Positions 19,994 through 27,751 of a stretch of DNA of 64,000 nt are shown here, in pieces. The DNA is from Bifidobacterium saguini DSM 23967 (GTDB lineage: Bacteria > Actinomycetota > Actinomycetes > Actinomycetales > Bifidobacteriaceae). Where the stretch lies: positions 29-64,028 of the forward strand of contig NZ_JGZN01000018.1 in NCBI RefSeq assembly GCF_000741715.1, given 5' to 3'. Every line of letters begins with the position of its first letter. Within the stretch, counting starts at the first letter, position 1. A program made the translations under genes and the position numbers. The notes beneath the pieces were generated by a model. It was not told the origin of the DNA. It did not search any database and was given only the letters and a program-made list of their open reading frames with translations.

Positions 19994-20206
19994 CTACTTG
20001 CTCTTCTTGCCGTAGCGCTTCTCGAAGCGAGCAACACGACCACCGGTGTCGAGAATCTTCTGCTTGCCGGTGTAGAACGGGTGGCACTGAGAGCACACGT
20101 CAACGAACATGTGATCTTCCTTGCCAGCGGTGCGGGTCACGAAGGTGTTGCCGCAAGAGCAAGTCACCTCAACTGGGTGATAATCAGGATGGATACCCTG
20201 CTGCAT
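19994..20206 (-). CDS. rpmE: 50S ribosomal protein L31 (zinc-type)
   Basis: The 70-aa protein begins [16 protein letters not shown] and carries the zinc ligands CSCG and [12 protein letters not shown]. It is therefore the C-plus type that needs zinc, rather than the zinc-free paralogue. L31 bridges the ribosomal subunits. AGGAGACG precedes the ATG. The prophage left boundary lies about 120 bp upstream, so its promoter lies between 20207 and the att site; a -10-like TATTAT is visible at 20280-20285 on the minus strand. Confidence 0.93.
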   Translation of the reverse strand: MQQGIHPDYHPVEVTCSCGNTFVTRTAGKEDHMFVDVCSQCHPFYTGKQKILDTGGRVARFEKRYGKKSK

Positions 20207-20326
20207 TTTACGTCTCCTATGGATTCGGGGGACCCGGGTCGCAATGCCCCTATGGCAAAGCGTGAACCGGAACCTGAAAGATAATACTCGCGTACATGGA
20301 CGTGCAGTCCATGCCCCGCTGAAAAA

Positions 20327-20366
20327 AATGAGTGGGGCCGCAGGGGCTTGGACCCTGGACCGGGCG
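20327..20366. other. Prophage attachment site, left copy (tRNA 3'-end remnant)
   Basis: This matches 38105-38144 at 39 of 40 positions; the difference is G at 20351 against A at 38129, within the T-loop sequence. It contains only the 3' part of tRNA-Met and is not a complete tRNA. Confidence 0.88.
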
Positions 20367-20393
20367 GCCTCGGTCCAGGGTCCAAGCCCCTGC
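20340..20393. terminator. Perfect 23-bp inverted repeat spanning the left att core
   Basis: Arms 20340-20362 and 20371-20393 are perfectly complementary around an 8-base loop. The left arm is the tRNA-derived core, and the right arm is phage sequence just beyond it. T-runs flank both sides (20405-20410 on +, 20322-20328 on -), so it could terminate transcription either way. In the circle form it would lie in the 3' end of the regulator gene, upstream of int. Confidence 0.75.
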
Positions 20394-20474
20394 GCGGCCG
20401 CGCATTTTTTCGGCTGTTCACCTTAGCAGCCTGAGTGGTCCTACATTCAGATGACCACAAGGGAGGTGGTCAAT

Positions 20475-21314
20475 ATGAGAATGCAGAGACAACCGTGGCC
20501 TGACTCATGGAAGGAACCGGCCGAGCAATGGCTGACGTATCTCACGGCATGCGGGCGCGCTTCCACGACGATAGACACCAGACGTTTGAAGCTGGCAGGC
20601 TTCGCCCGCTGGGTCGATAAGCCACCGGAACAGGTCACACGAACCGATTGTGAGACATGGATGGGCCGCGAGCATCTGGCAGCGGAGACGCGCAAGGGCA
20701 TTCGGGCAACGCTGACCGGTTTCTTTGAGTGGATGCATGACCACGGTCTGATTGCCGAGGACCCCGCGGCGAAGCTGCCGCATATAGCAGGATCGCGGCC
20801 GCATCCGCACCCATGCCCCGATGCGGGCATACGCCTGGCTATGGAGGGTATGAGCGAACGTGACCGGCTCATGGTCCGGTTGGGTGCGGAGCTTGCGTTG
20901 CGGCGAAGCGAGATAGCGCAGATACGAGGCACGGACGTGATGGCCGATGCGTGGGGAGGGCGAAGCCTGATAGTGAACGGCAAAGGCAACAAGCAACGGC
21001 TTGTGCCGTTGACCGATGACCTGGCGGATCGCATCACCCAGGCGGGTGACGGCTGGCTGTTTCCCTCTCGAAACGACGGCGGAAAGAGCCATATCATGCC
21101 GGAACGTGTCGGCAAGATAATAAGCCGCCGTCTGCCAGCGGGCTATTCCACGCATAGTCTGCGCCACCGAGCGGCCACGCGCGCCTACGTCCAGACACGC
21201 GATCTGTTGGCAGTGTGCGCTTTGCTCGGTCACACGAGCGTGGCCACAACGCAAAGGTATGTGGCCATGCCTCCCGAGCATCTGAGAGGCATGGTCGCCG
21301 CGTTGGCGGTGTGA
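20475..21314 (+). CDS. int: Phage tyrosine-type integrase
   Basis: This is a 279-aa tyrosine recombinase. A SAM-like core-binding domain covers about residues 1-90 (WLTYLTACGRASTTIDTR). The catalytic residues are Arg in GAELALRRSEIAQIRG, Lys in NGKGNKQRLVPL, His and Arg in HSLRHRAATRAYV, His in LLGHTSVATTQRYV, and Tyr in the same segment. The ATG at 20475 follows GGGAGGTGG; an ATG at 20451 has no ribosome site. It ends ALAV. In the prophage no promoter of its own is obvious between attL and the start. In the circle it would follow the regulator at 37787 by about 40 bp. Confidence 0.9.
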   Translation: MRMQRQPWPDSWKEPAEQWLTYLTACGRASTTIDTRRLKLAGFARWVDKPPEQVTRTDCETWMGREHLAAETRKGIRATLTGFFEWMHDHGLIAEDPAAKLPHIAGSRPHPHPCPDAGIRLAMEGMSERDRLMVRLGAELALRRSEIAQIRGTDVMADAWGGRSLIVNGKGNKQRLVPLTDDLADRITQAGDGWLFPSRNDGGKSHIMPERVGKIISRRLPAGYSTHSLRHRAATRAYVQTRDLLAVCALLGHTSVATTQRYVAMPPEHLRGMVAALAV

Positions 21315-21354
21315 CCGTATCGGCCGCATGAGCCCAGATTGATAGGATGCGAAT

Positions 21355-21477
21355 ATGAAACGCTTATCTGATTTCCTTACCTTGCTCGGTCTGCTGCTCA
21401 AGCTTGCGGGCTGTCTGCTGCTGATGGGCGCGGGCCTCGCGGTGCTGGGTATCTCGCTATGGCTTATATTCCATTGA
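21355..21477 (+). CDS. Small one- or two-segment membrane peptide after int
   Basis: This 40-aa ORF follows the integrase by 40 bp in the same direction, with AGGA eight bases before the ATG. It begins MKRLSDFLTLLGLLLKLAG and is almost entirely hydrophobic, ending in LWLIFH. No family was recognised. It might be a small moron or be linked to lysis; it converges with the endolysin gene. Confidence 0.5.
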   Translation: MKRLSDFLTLLGLLLKLAGCLLLMGAGLAVLGISLWLIFH

Positions 21478-21487
21478 CCGGCACGAT

Positions 21488-22150
21488 TCAACGTGTGAGG
21501 TAGCTGGTTGTGCCGGCAGGCCCCAGGGCGATGTAGCGGTGCTTGCCGCTGGATGCACCGATGTATCGACCCCAATCGTAGCCGTCTGCCCGTGTGGTCC
21601 AGCCGTCGAGGTTGACGGTCTGGCCTGCCGAATATTGGGCCACGATCTGTGCGCCGGTGCTTGGCTGGGCTCGCACGTTGAGTTTGGCCACGTTGACGCG
21701 CCAAGCGCCGGCGATGCCGTTCGACTGCGAAGTGCCGGCAACGGTCTTAGGCCTCAGGTAGCCGAGCAACCCGTTTTTGGTGATGCTGCCTTGATGCGTG
21801 GCCCCTGGGTTCTGGGTCAGGCATAGCAGGCTTCCGCCTTGGTCGGCGAGAACGATGGCCACATGCGTGTGCGGGGTGGCCGGAGCGTTGCCCCAGAAGG
21901 CCACGTCTCCCTTGCGTGGCGTGGCGCTGGCCGGCAATCGGTCGAATTTGGCGCGCAACGCGGGTTGTTTGTTCCATGTGCCGGTGTACACGCTTCCGGC
22001 GTAGCCGTTGCTGGTGTGCGTGGCTGACTGGGGGACGCCGGCCACGTCCTGCGCGTATCGGCTCCATAGGTCCCAGCATTGGCCGCCATAGGCCTTGTCA
22101 ACGTCCACGGTCTTGCCGTTGTAGGTCTGGATGAATTGGTCGATGTTCAT
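21488..22150 (-). CDS. Phage endolysin (CHAP plus SH3-like domain)
   Basis: The 220-aa lysin has an N-terminal CHAP amidase/peptidase domain. The catalytic Cys is in YGGQCWDLWSRYAQD near residue 25 and the His is in TPHTHVAIVLADQGG near residue 95. A C-terminal SH3-like wall-binding domain (about residues 150-220) is seen in KLNVRAQPSTGAQIVAQY and DGYDWGRYIG. It would cut peptidoglycan after the holin opens the membrane. The ATG at 22150 has AAAGGA six bases upstream. It is the last gene of the leftward late operon. Confidence 0.88.
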   Translation of the reverse strand: MNIDQFIQTYNGKTVDVDKAYGGQCWDLWSRYAQDVAGVPQSATHTSNGYAGSVYTGTWNKQPALRAKFDRLPASATPRKGDVAFWGNAPATPHTHVAIVLADQGGSLLCLTQNPGATHQGSITKNGLLGYLRPKTVAGTSQSNGIAGAWRVNVAKLNVRAQPSTGAQIVAQYSAGQTVNLDGWTTRADGYDWGRYIGASSGKHRYIALGPAGTTSYLTR

Positions 22151-22161
22151 GATGGTTCCTT

Positions 22162-22365
22162 TCATATAAGAAGAGCGAGGGCAAGGTATACGAACACGGT
22201 GGCGAAAACGCCGGCTGTCACGGCGAGGAACAGGCAGGCCCCGATGGCCAGCAGCCAGTCGGTCAGGCCGTTCAGCGGCGTGTGTCGCTGCCGTGGATGA
22301 ACAGAATCACGATGGCGAGGCCCAGAAGCCAGAGAATCGCCACGGTTTTCATGCCTGGGTCCCAT
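22162..22365 (-). CDS. Small membrane protein of the lysis cassette
   Basis: The 67-aa frame has a polar N-terminal half and then one long hydrophobic segment (GLTDWLLAIGACLFLAVT and onward), ending ALALLI. An ATG with AAGGAACC upstream lies at 22365. It could be a second holin, antiholin or spanin-like protein. An alternative 26-aa membrane peptide (MKTVAILWLLGLAIVILFIH...) overlaps in another frame. That peptide starts at 22352 by ATGA coupling with the holin stop and ends near 22275, so either or both may be made. Confidence 0.45.
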   Translation of the reverse strand: MGPRHENRGDSLASGPRHRDSVHPRQRHTPLNGLTDWLLAIGACLFLAVTAGVFATVFVYLALALLI

Positions 22366-22723
22366 TGTTCGGTTCCTTGACGCTGCGAAATAGCTGCATG
22401 ATGGGGCCGGTTTTGATTCCGGGGTTGATTTCTCCGATGTTCTCCAGAATGCTGCTGATCTCGGTGATGCTGATATAGACGCCTGCGGGAATGATGAGCG
22501 GCACGGCGAATCCCATGTCAAGGTATTGCTGGCCGCGTTCCACGACTTCGGCCAATACCATGACGAGCACTAGCCCGCTTTTGTGCCATAGGCCCAACCG
22601 CATCTTCTCGCTGCTGATGTCGTGTTGCATGGCTGCCTTCATGAGCCCGGTGAGGTAGTCCAGGCAGATGAGAATGCCGACGATGGACAGGGCTGCGATT
22701 TCGCTTGTCTGCATGATGTGCAT
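22349..22723 (-). CDS. Phage holin (TcdE/Cph1-like family)
   Basis: The 124-aa protein has about three hydrophobic segments: IAALSIVGILICLDYLTGLM, then SGLVLVMVLAEVVERG, and MGFAVPLIIPAGVYISITE. The family signature region LDYLTGLMKA, an amphipathic SSEKMRLGLWHK loop and the ISSILENIGEINP segment match toxin-secretion/phage-lysis holins. Holins permeabilise the membrane and release the endolysin. The ATG at 22723 follows AAAGGAAAAA. It lies just before the small membrane gene and endolysin. Confidence 0.82.
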   Translation of the reverse strand: MHIMQTSEIAALSIVGILICLDYLTGLMKAAMQHDISSEKMRLGLWHKSGLVLVMVLAEVVERGQQYLDMGFAVPLIIPAGVYISITEISSILENIGEINPGIKTGPIMQLFRSVKEPNNGTQA

Positions 22724-22755
22724 GGTTTTTCCTTTTCTCTTCGTTGATGGTCGGT

Positions 22756-23286
22756 TTATTCGTCGTCGGTGGTCCAGATGCCCATGAGCGAGTATTCGCT
22801 GGTGGAATTGTTGATGGACCATTGCCGGATGACGTGCCCGACTACGCATGAGTCGTCGGTGTCGGGGGCTATCTGGCTGTGGGTGATGCTGATGCGGCTG
22901 CGGCTGGTCACGTTCTTGCCGAATCCCGTGGGAACGGTAAGGGGGTCGTAGGAAGCTCCGCTGCTGGTGATCACGCCGCTTTTGTAGGTGAACACGGCTG
23001 ATGCGATGACTAGATTGCCCAGGCGTAGAAGACTGTTGACGGTCACTGTGACTTTCGTTCCGTCGTAGCCGAACGCGCCGGTCCTGATGCCGAGTGTGGC
23101 CAGCTGGCTTTCGACCTTGACGAGTCTGGACGCGTATTGGTCCGTATCGGTGTCGTTGAAGTCGAATCTCTTCAAAGCGGTTTCGATGCCTTCGGCCTGC
23201 CGTTGCAGGATATCGGGAAGGTTTCTGACCGGCTCGTTGTCTTCCGGGTAGGGCAGTTGGAAGATTGGCGTGGTGCTTACCGTCAT
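22756..23286 (-). CDS. Phage tail-tip or minor structural protein
   Basis: The 176-aa protein begins MTVSTTPIFQLPYPEDNEP and continues with a short helical segment (LQRQAEGIETALKRFDF), followed by a beta-rich C-terminal half. The N-terminal part resembles the start of many phage tail-fibre or baseplate proteins. Its ATG overlaps the stop of the upstream tail gene (ATGA). It is the last structural gene before the lysis genes, a position usual for receptor-binding or tail-tip proteins. Confidence 0.55.
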   Translation of the reverse strand: MTVSTTPIFQLPYPEDNEPVRNLPDILQRQAEGIETALKRFDFNDTDTDQYASRLVKVESQLATLGIRTGAFGYDGTKVTVTVNSLLRLGNLVIASAVFTYKSGVITSSGASYDPLTVPTGFGKNVTSRSRISITHSQIAPDTDDSCVVGHVIRQWSINNSTSEYSLMGIWTTDDE

Positions 23287-24704
23287 GCGGGTTCGTCTCC
23301 TGTCTTTGTCACGTAGCGCAAGGCTCCCAGTTTCCAGTTGGCTTCGTTGAATGTCGCGGCGCTTTTCAACGCCTTCATGTCCGCACAGGTCAGAGCGCCG
23401 CCGCTGGATGCGTCCACGGCGGGGAACAGTCGAACCTTGTGCGTCCAATGGCCTTTCCTGCCGGTCGCGTCATAGGTGAGCGTGCCGCCGATGATGGCCC
23501 AAGGCCCGTGCGTGGAGGGCGTGGTGCGTTCGAAGCGTGAGCCGATGATCATGGCGATGCGGGGGCGGCAGTAGAACCACATCTGGTTGAGCCGGTCGCT
23601 TCTGAAGGTGACCTCGGGTAACAGGGTTCTTCGGTTCTGCGTTTTCAACACGGCTTCCGCCCGCGTGGTATCGACCACGCCGATACTGCCATCCTCTCCT
23701 GAATCCGCCCAGTTCGCTTCGATGCTCAGGCAGGTTTCACCGTTGCGTTTCTCGGTCTCGATCTGTTTGATCAGGCTTCCGTCATGCGTCACCTCGTACT
23801 TTCGAAGGGGTGATGAGGTCGTGGCCTTCAAATGCGAGTATCTGAGTTCCAGCTGCGTGTAATAGGTGTTCGCGCCGGAAAGCTGCGGCTTCGGGTCTAC
23901 GAGTATGTAGCCGGCATCCGCATATCTCCAATCCAAGCCGATATCAGTGTTGTCGTCTCCAGCGCGAACGCGCGGGCCGGTTAGCACGGTTTCTATGTCC
24001 CATCTCAGATAGAAGGCTTCGAATGACGGAACTTTGGCTGCATCTTTCGACTGGTAACCGATAAACAGCATTCGGTCAATTTCGAACATGTATTTGCCGT
24101 TGATCTGCCGGGTCTTAGTTGACTCAATCCAAGATAAAAGGCTCGCACGTTCGGAGGCGTCAATGGGTGCTAGATAGGTACGCCAAGGATGCCAGTGGCT
24201 GTTTATGCCGTCATTGGCCAACCATGCGGCCATTTGGCTGACTATGGTGCCGCTTGGCCACCATTGGAACCCGGCAGCGTAATTTTCGTCTCGGTTCCAG
24301 TTGGGGCCTTTGCGGCAGTCGGTGCGCAGGATATAGAGACGATCGGATGCGGTGACGCTTATCCGGTTGTGTCCGGTTTCTGCGGTGAGTATCTGTGTAT
24401 CGGTGATGAACCCGTCGAACATGCAGAAGTTCACCGGGCCGGGAAGATTGTTGGTCCAGTCGGGGGTCACTGTGATGCGATGGCCGAGAAGGGTGTCACC
24501 TGTGCGCGCGTATCTTCCGTTTTGGTCTATGAGCGTGATTTTGAGCACGTTGGGCACGGTTTCGGCCCAGGGTTCGGTCGTTCCCCATTCGATGGTGAAC
24601 GGCGAGAGAGGCACCGGCATTGAACCGCCGTCCTCACTGTTCGGCAACTGTTCCAAGTCAAGGTACACATGACAGGTCTCTGGCAGTTTGTTTGCTGTGC
24701 TCAT
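23283..24704 (-). CDS. Phage minor tail / baseplate protein
   Basis: This 473-aa, beta-rich protein lies directly after the tape measure. Segments such as ITLIDQNGRYARTGDTLLGH and the later RISVTASDRLYILRTD resemble distal-tail or tail-associated proteins of siphoviruses of high-GC Gram-positives. The ATG at 24704 follows GGAAAGGAA and overlaps the tape-measure stop. No catalytic motif was seen. It probably forms part of the tail tip. Confidence 0.6.
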   Translation of the reverse strand: MSTANKLPETCHVYLDLEQLPNSEDGGSMPVPLSPFTIEWGTTEPWAETVPNVLKITLIDQNGRYARTGDTLLGHRITVTPDWTNNLPGPVNFCMFDGFITDTQILTAETGHNRISVTASDRLYILRTDCRKGPNWNRDENYAAGFQWWPSGTIVSQMAAWLANDGINSHWHPWRTYLAPIDASERASLLSWIESTKTRQINGKYMFEIDRMLFIGYQSKDAAKVPSFEAFYLRWDIETVLTGPRVRAGDDNTDIGLDWRYADAGYILVDPKPQLSGANTYYTQLELRYSHLKATTSSPLRKYEVTHDGSLIKQIETEKRNGETCLSIEANWADSGEDGSIGVVDTTRAEAVLKTQNRRTLLPEVTFRSDRLNQMWFYCRPRIAMIIGSRFERTTPSTHGPWAIIGGTLTYDATGRKGHWTHKVRLFPAVDASSGGALTCADMKALKSAATFNEANWKLGALRYVTKTGDEPA

Positions 24705-26268
24705 ATTGCCAGTTCCTTTCCTCTTACTCGGGCCCAACGGTCGAGCGCGGTGACGATCTGGCCGGCCACTTGGTCGTTGTCGAGGTTGCCGTGCGCGTCC
24801 ACGTTGATGTTCACGTTCACGGTCGCCGGCCTTGATTGGTCGGAGCGGTTGGAAGGTGCCGTGAGTACGGCGCGGGCAAGCGACGGCAACGGCGTGGCCT
24901 GCGTGACGGCCGTGATTTCACGGCTCATGGCGTACCGGTGTGCGGGGAGCGTGGAGGGGGCGAGTGCGTAGCCTTGCGCGTTGATGCCGTTGGCCGCGTT
25001 TTTCGCGCCGGTTATCTTGCCCCATAGGTCGGATACCCATTTGAAAGCGTTCTTGATGGCCCCCACGATGCCGTCGAATATGCCGAGCACCTTGTCCTTG
25101 AGACCGTCAAAGAAGCCCCTGACGTTATCGATGGCTGTCTTGCAGGTGTCCTTTATGTTGTTCCAGGTGTCGCTTCCCCATTGCCTGATGTTCTGGAATA
25201 CGCCGGTGAGAACGCCCGTGAACGTGTTCCATTTGTCACCTATCCACTGTGCCGCCGCGGCTCCGGCCTTTTTCACCGTGTCCCAGTTCATGACCAGCAG
25301 GGCCACGACCGCCACGATGGCGAGGATCACGGCCACGACTGGCAGGAACGCGAGGTTAACGGACCCCTGGGCTATGGCGACGATGCCGGCAACCACCGAG
25401 TAGGCGGTCATGGCGGCGTTCAACGTGACGATCACGGCAGCGACGGCGGCAACGGCCGCCACGAGGGGCGTGAGCCATGCGCTGTTCTTCTGGACCCAGT
25501 TGGCGAGTTCGGCGAGTTTCTGTGCCGCCGTGGTGAGCACCGGCAGCAGCGCCTCTCCCAGGGTGGCCTTGGCGTTCTCGAACGCGGCGGCCATGCGCTG
25601 CTGCTGGCCTTGCGCGGTGTCGGCCTCGCGTGCGAAGTTGCCGACCGCCTTGCCCGACTGCGCGGTGATGGCCGCCAGGGTGGCCTGCATCTTCGCGTTT
25701 CGGTCGCCGCTCTTGTACAGGTCCCCCAATCCCATTGAAGCGGCCTGAGCCTGAAGAGTCGCGTCGTTCAATGAGATGCCGTATTTCTCGATAGGGTCCA
25801 TCTCCCCTTTCAGGCCGATGAGAGCGCGTCCACGGCTTCGGAGGTACTGCCGCCGAACATGCTTGACAGATCGGCGCCGAGTCCAATCAACTCGTTGGTT
25901 TTAGAGGCCGATTCTTCCACGCTCATGCCGAAGTTCTGCAGCTGGGAGCCGACCAATGTGGCGAACTCGTTGTACTCGTTTTTCGACAAACCCACGGACT
26001 GCGCGGCCTGGTTGCTCCATTCGAGCATCTTCCGCGCACTGGAGCCGAACACCGTCTCCACGCCGCCGATGGACTGCTGGAGGTCCGCGGCGTTCTTCGC
26101 GCAAGACGCCGCGCCGGCCCCGATTGCCGATAATGCGGCGCTTGCGGCCACGGATGCCTTGCCGAGCTTGTCCTTGAAGCTCGCTGACGCTTGTTCCGCC
26201 TTGTTCATAGCCGACACGGCGCTGGTGGCGTCGCCGATGATGCGAATTGCCAGAATGGCCGATTTCAC
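24701..26268 (-). pseudogene. Tape-measure protein gene, frameshifted
   Basis: Two frames make up one tail-length protein. The first (26268 to 25810, GTG start) has the tape-measure N-terminus with SFKDKLGKASVAASAALSAIG and stops after VDALSSA. The second (to 24701) begins MDPIEKYGISLNDATLQAQA, the classic next segment, and contains long hydrophobic stretches and coiled regions. One missing base near 25812 (GCCTGA where GCCCTG would restore Leu) explains the break. No slippery heptamer is present, so it is not read as programmed. Restored length would be about 520 aa, short for a siphovirus. Confidence 0.8.
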
Positions 26269-26277
26269 CGTTTCACC

Positions 26278-26466
26278 TCACATTCCCGCCTTGCGTCTCG
26301 CTTGTTCGGTCTCCTCCGCCTCCTCCTGGAGCAGTCGCGTGCATGTTCCCCAGTCGGCTTCGTCCGGCTGGAGTTCACGCCGCCACTGCCAGGGGGTGCC
26401 GCCGAAGCGGGCGGCAAGGATGCAGCTCAGTTCGCCGAGGCTTCCGCTGTCCCATTGGTCGAAAAA
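26278..26466 (-). CDS. Tail assembly chaperone, -1 frame extension (GT-like)
   Basis: This frame has no start codon of its own. It is entered by a -1 shift at the GGGTTTT heptamer (26463-26469) in the upstream chaperone and adds about 61 residues (FDQWDSGSLGELSCILAARF and onward), ending in an acidic helix. It stops 10 bp before the tape-measure start. This is the lambda G/GT arrangement: the longer product is a low-abundance chaperone that wraps the tape measure before tail polymerisation. Confidence 0.8.
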   Translation of the reverse strand, partial: FFDQWDSGSLGELSCILAARFGGTPWQWRRELQPDEADWGTCTRLLQEEAEETEQARRKAGM

Positions 26467-26777
26467 CCCGGCGCGTCCTGGGTGTCCATGTCAACTGGAC
26501 TGTTGACGGTTTCTAGGGTTTCGGCGTCCTCGTGTTTGATGTCCTCGACCTGCACGACGGAACGCACCCATTGTTCGAACGGTTCGTTGAGTTTGCCTTC
26601 CTGGCGTAGTTTCGCGTACACCTGGTAGGCGGCGAAGGTCACCGGTTCCTCGGCCACGGTGCCCAGGTTGTTGTTCTTCAGGTAGCGGGTGGCCATGATC
26701 TGTTCGAACATGGTGACGGTCAGCTCCTCGGTGGTGCCGTCGGTGTAGATGACCTTGGTGGTTTTCATGCTGCTCAT
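26427..26777 (-). CDS. Tail assembly chaperone (G-like)
   Basis: The 116-aa protein is located between the gp10-like gene and the tape measure, where siphoviruses encode the tail assembly chaperone. It begins MSSMKTTKVIYTDGTTEELT and has an acidic helical C-terminus. The ATG at 26777 follows GGAGACACA and overlaps the previous stop. In frame 0 it ends in ASAN. About 13 codons before that stop is a slippery GGGTTTT in the right register (CCG GGT TTT) for a -1 shift. Confidence 0.8.
   Translation of the reverse strand: MSSMKTTKVIYTDGTTEELTVTMFEQIMATRYLKNNNLGTVAEEPVTFAAYQVYAKLRQEGKLNEPFEQWVRSVVQVEDIKHEDAETLETVNSPVDMDTQDAPGFSTNGTAEASAN
26463..26469 (-). other. -1 slippery heptamer GGGTTTT (tail chaperone)
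   Basis: The heptamer is in the X XXY YYZ register: codons CCG GGT TTT TCG. After slippage, reading continues TTC GAC CAA TGG and stays open for about 61 codons to 26278. Confidence 0.8.
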
Positions 26778-27193
26778 TTGCTTGTGTCTCCTGTTGTTAT
26801 CCGGTTGATTATTTTCCGCACCGCTTCCTCGTAGAGTCGTGTCCACTGGGGTTCGGTGTTCTTCGCCGCCTGGTTGGCGAAACGTGTGGGCTTGATGTTG
26901 TGTTTCGGCCAGCCGTAGTTGATGACGCCCGCGTAGGGCACGCGCTTCTTGGAGCCGGCGCGTATCACGCCGGCCTTCTGCGTGGCCCCGGCTCGCACGG
27001 ACTTGGCGAGGTTGCCGCTTTTGCCTTTGGGCGCGAGCCGTTTGGCTTCGGGGGCCACGACCTGCGCGGCCTGCTTGTTGATGTCGCGGAGGTCCTTCAT
27101 GTCCACGCCGGCCTTTTTGAGGCCGCGTGCGAGCTGGCCGGCCCCTTTGAGCTGGATGCTCGCGCTGCCGTTCGCGGTGATGTTGCCGGTCAT
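26774..27193 (-). CDS. HK97 gp10-like head-tail/tail completion protein
   Basis: The 139-aa protein matches the HK97-gp10 pattern: an N-terminal helix LKGAGQLARGLKKAG, then AQVVAPEAKRLAPKGKSGNLAKSV and a C-terminal basic YAGVINYGWPKHN. These proteins complete the head-tail interface. The ATG overlaps the stop of the -1 frame extension of the tail tube gene (27190), not the frame-0 stop 140 bp earlier. That supports translation of the extension. Confidence 0.78.
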   Translation of the reverse strand: MTGNITANGSASIQLKGAGQLARGLKKAGVDMKDLRDINKQAAQVVAPEAKRLAPKGKSGNLAKSVRAGATQKAGVIRAGSKKRVPYAGVINYGWPKHNIKPTRFANQAAKNTEPQWTRLYEEAVRKIINRITTGDTSK

Positions 27194-27342
27194 GGCAACG
27201 TGACAGTGGCGGCCGCGATATTCGGATCAGCGGGCGCGGCGGTCACGCTTTGGTCCGCGCTGGCCGGCTGCACGCTGACAGTTAGGGTTGCCGTCTCCCC
27301 TGCCTTAAGAGTCACCTGTTTCGGTGAGACGGTCAGGCTTTT
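27190..27342 (-). CDS. Tail tube protein, -1 frame Ig-like extension
   Basis: The frame is entered by a -1 shift at CCCAAAA (27339-27345), one codon before the frame-0 stop. It adds about 49 residues. SLTVSPKQVTLKAGETATLT is the start of a bacterial Ig-like (Big_2) fold. Ig-like decorations added by frameshift are known on tail and capsid proteins of several tailed phages and are thought to help surface binding. Confidence 0.75.
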   Translation of the reverse strand, partial: KSLTVSPKQVTLKAGETATLTVSVQPASADQSVTAAPADPNIAAATVTLP

Positions 27343-27749
27343 GGGTCGGGGTACGCCTTGGCCTGCACGTCGAGCGCGGTGAAGCTGAAATCGTTGCTGT
27401 TGCGGGTCTTCACGTCGCCGCCGAACTTGATGGACGACACGATCACGTTGCCGGTGAGTTTCATGGTGCCTTCGGTGTTTGGCACCCATTCGAACGGCAG
27501 CGTCTGGCCGCTGTGGTTCAGACACCACACCTGGAGGCCGTCCATGCTGAAGTCCTCCTTGATGCTGCCGGTGAGCGCCCACGTCTCCGTCTGCATTCCG
27601 CCTTCAACGTGCCCGTCGAGGAAGTTGTCGTTGTCTTCCGTGTCGGTGGAGGGTTCCAGGGCTGTGTTGATGACGTCGGCGCTGAAGTCGCGTGCCGAGT
27701 TGGTGGTTCCGATTTTCAGACTGCCGGGGCCGAGTGTTCGAATGGGCAT
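27333..27749 (-). CDS. Major tail tube protein
   Basis: The 138-aa beta-rich protein starts MPIRTLGPGSLKIGTTNSA; the ATG at 27749 follows AAGGAG with seven bases of spacing. TWALTGSIKEDFSMDG and MKLTGNVIVSSIKFGGDVKT fit the tail-tube fold, and its place between the head-tail connectors and the chaperone is the usual one. The frame ends DPKA. A -1 shift at CCCAAAA just before that stop gives a minority form with an added Ig-like domain. Confidence 0.78.
   Translation of the reverse strand: MPIRTLGPGSLKIGTTNSARDFSADVINTALEPSTDTEDNDNFLDGHVEGGMQTETWALTGSIKEDFSMDGLQVWCLNHSGQTLPFEWVPNTEGTMKLTGNVIVSSIKFGGDVKTRNSNDFSFTALDVQAKAYPDPKA
27339..27345 (-). other. -1 slippery heptamer CCCAAAA (tail tube)
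   Basis: Frame-0 codons are GAC CCA AAA GCC TGA, so C CCA AAA is in the slippery register. After the shift the reading goes AGC CTG ACC and stays open to 27190. Confidence 0.78.
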
Positions 27750-27751
27750 GG

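Noticed and set aside
20331..20393. Second tRNA gene at the left prophage end
   Set aside because: Only the 3' portion matches tRNA-Met; the D-arm and anticodon arm are absent and the sequence folds into a simple hairpin instead.
25801..25830. Programmed frameshift in the tape-measure gene
   Set aside because: No slippery heptamer lies at the junction (TCG GCC TGA AAG), unlike the three sites elsewhere in the prophage. A missing C explains it better.
27190..27582. Independent 130-aa gene in the -1 frame of the tail tube
   Set aside because: The part upstream of the slippery site overlaps the tail tube gene and has no protein-like character. Only the segment after CCCAAAA looks real, as a frameshift extension.
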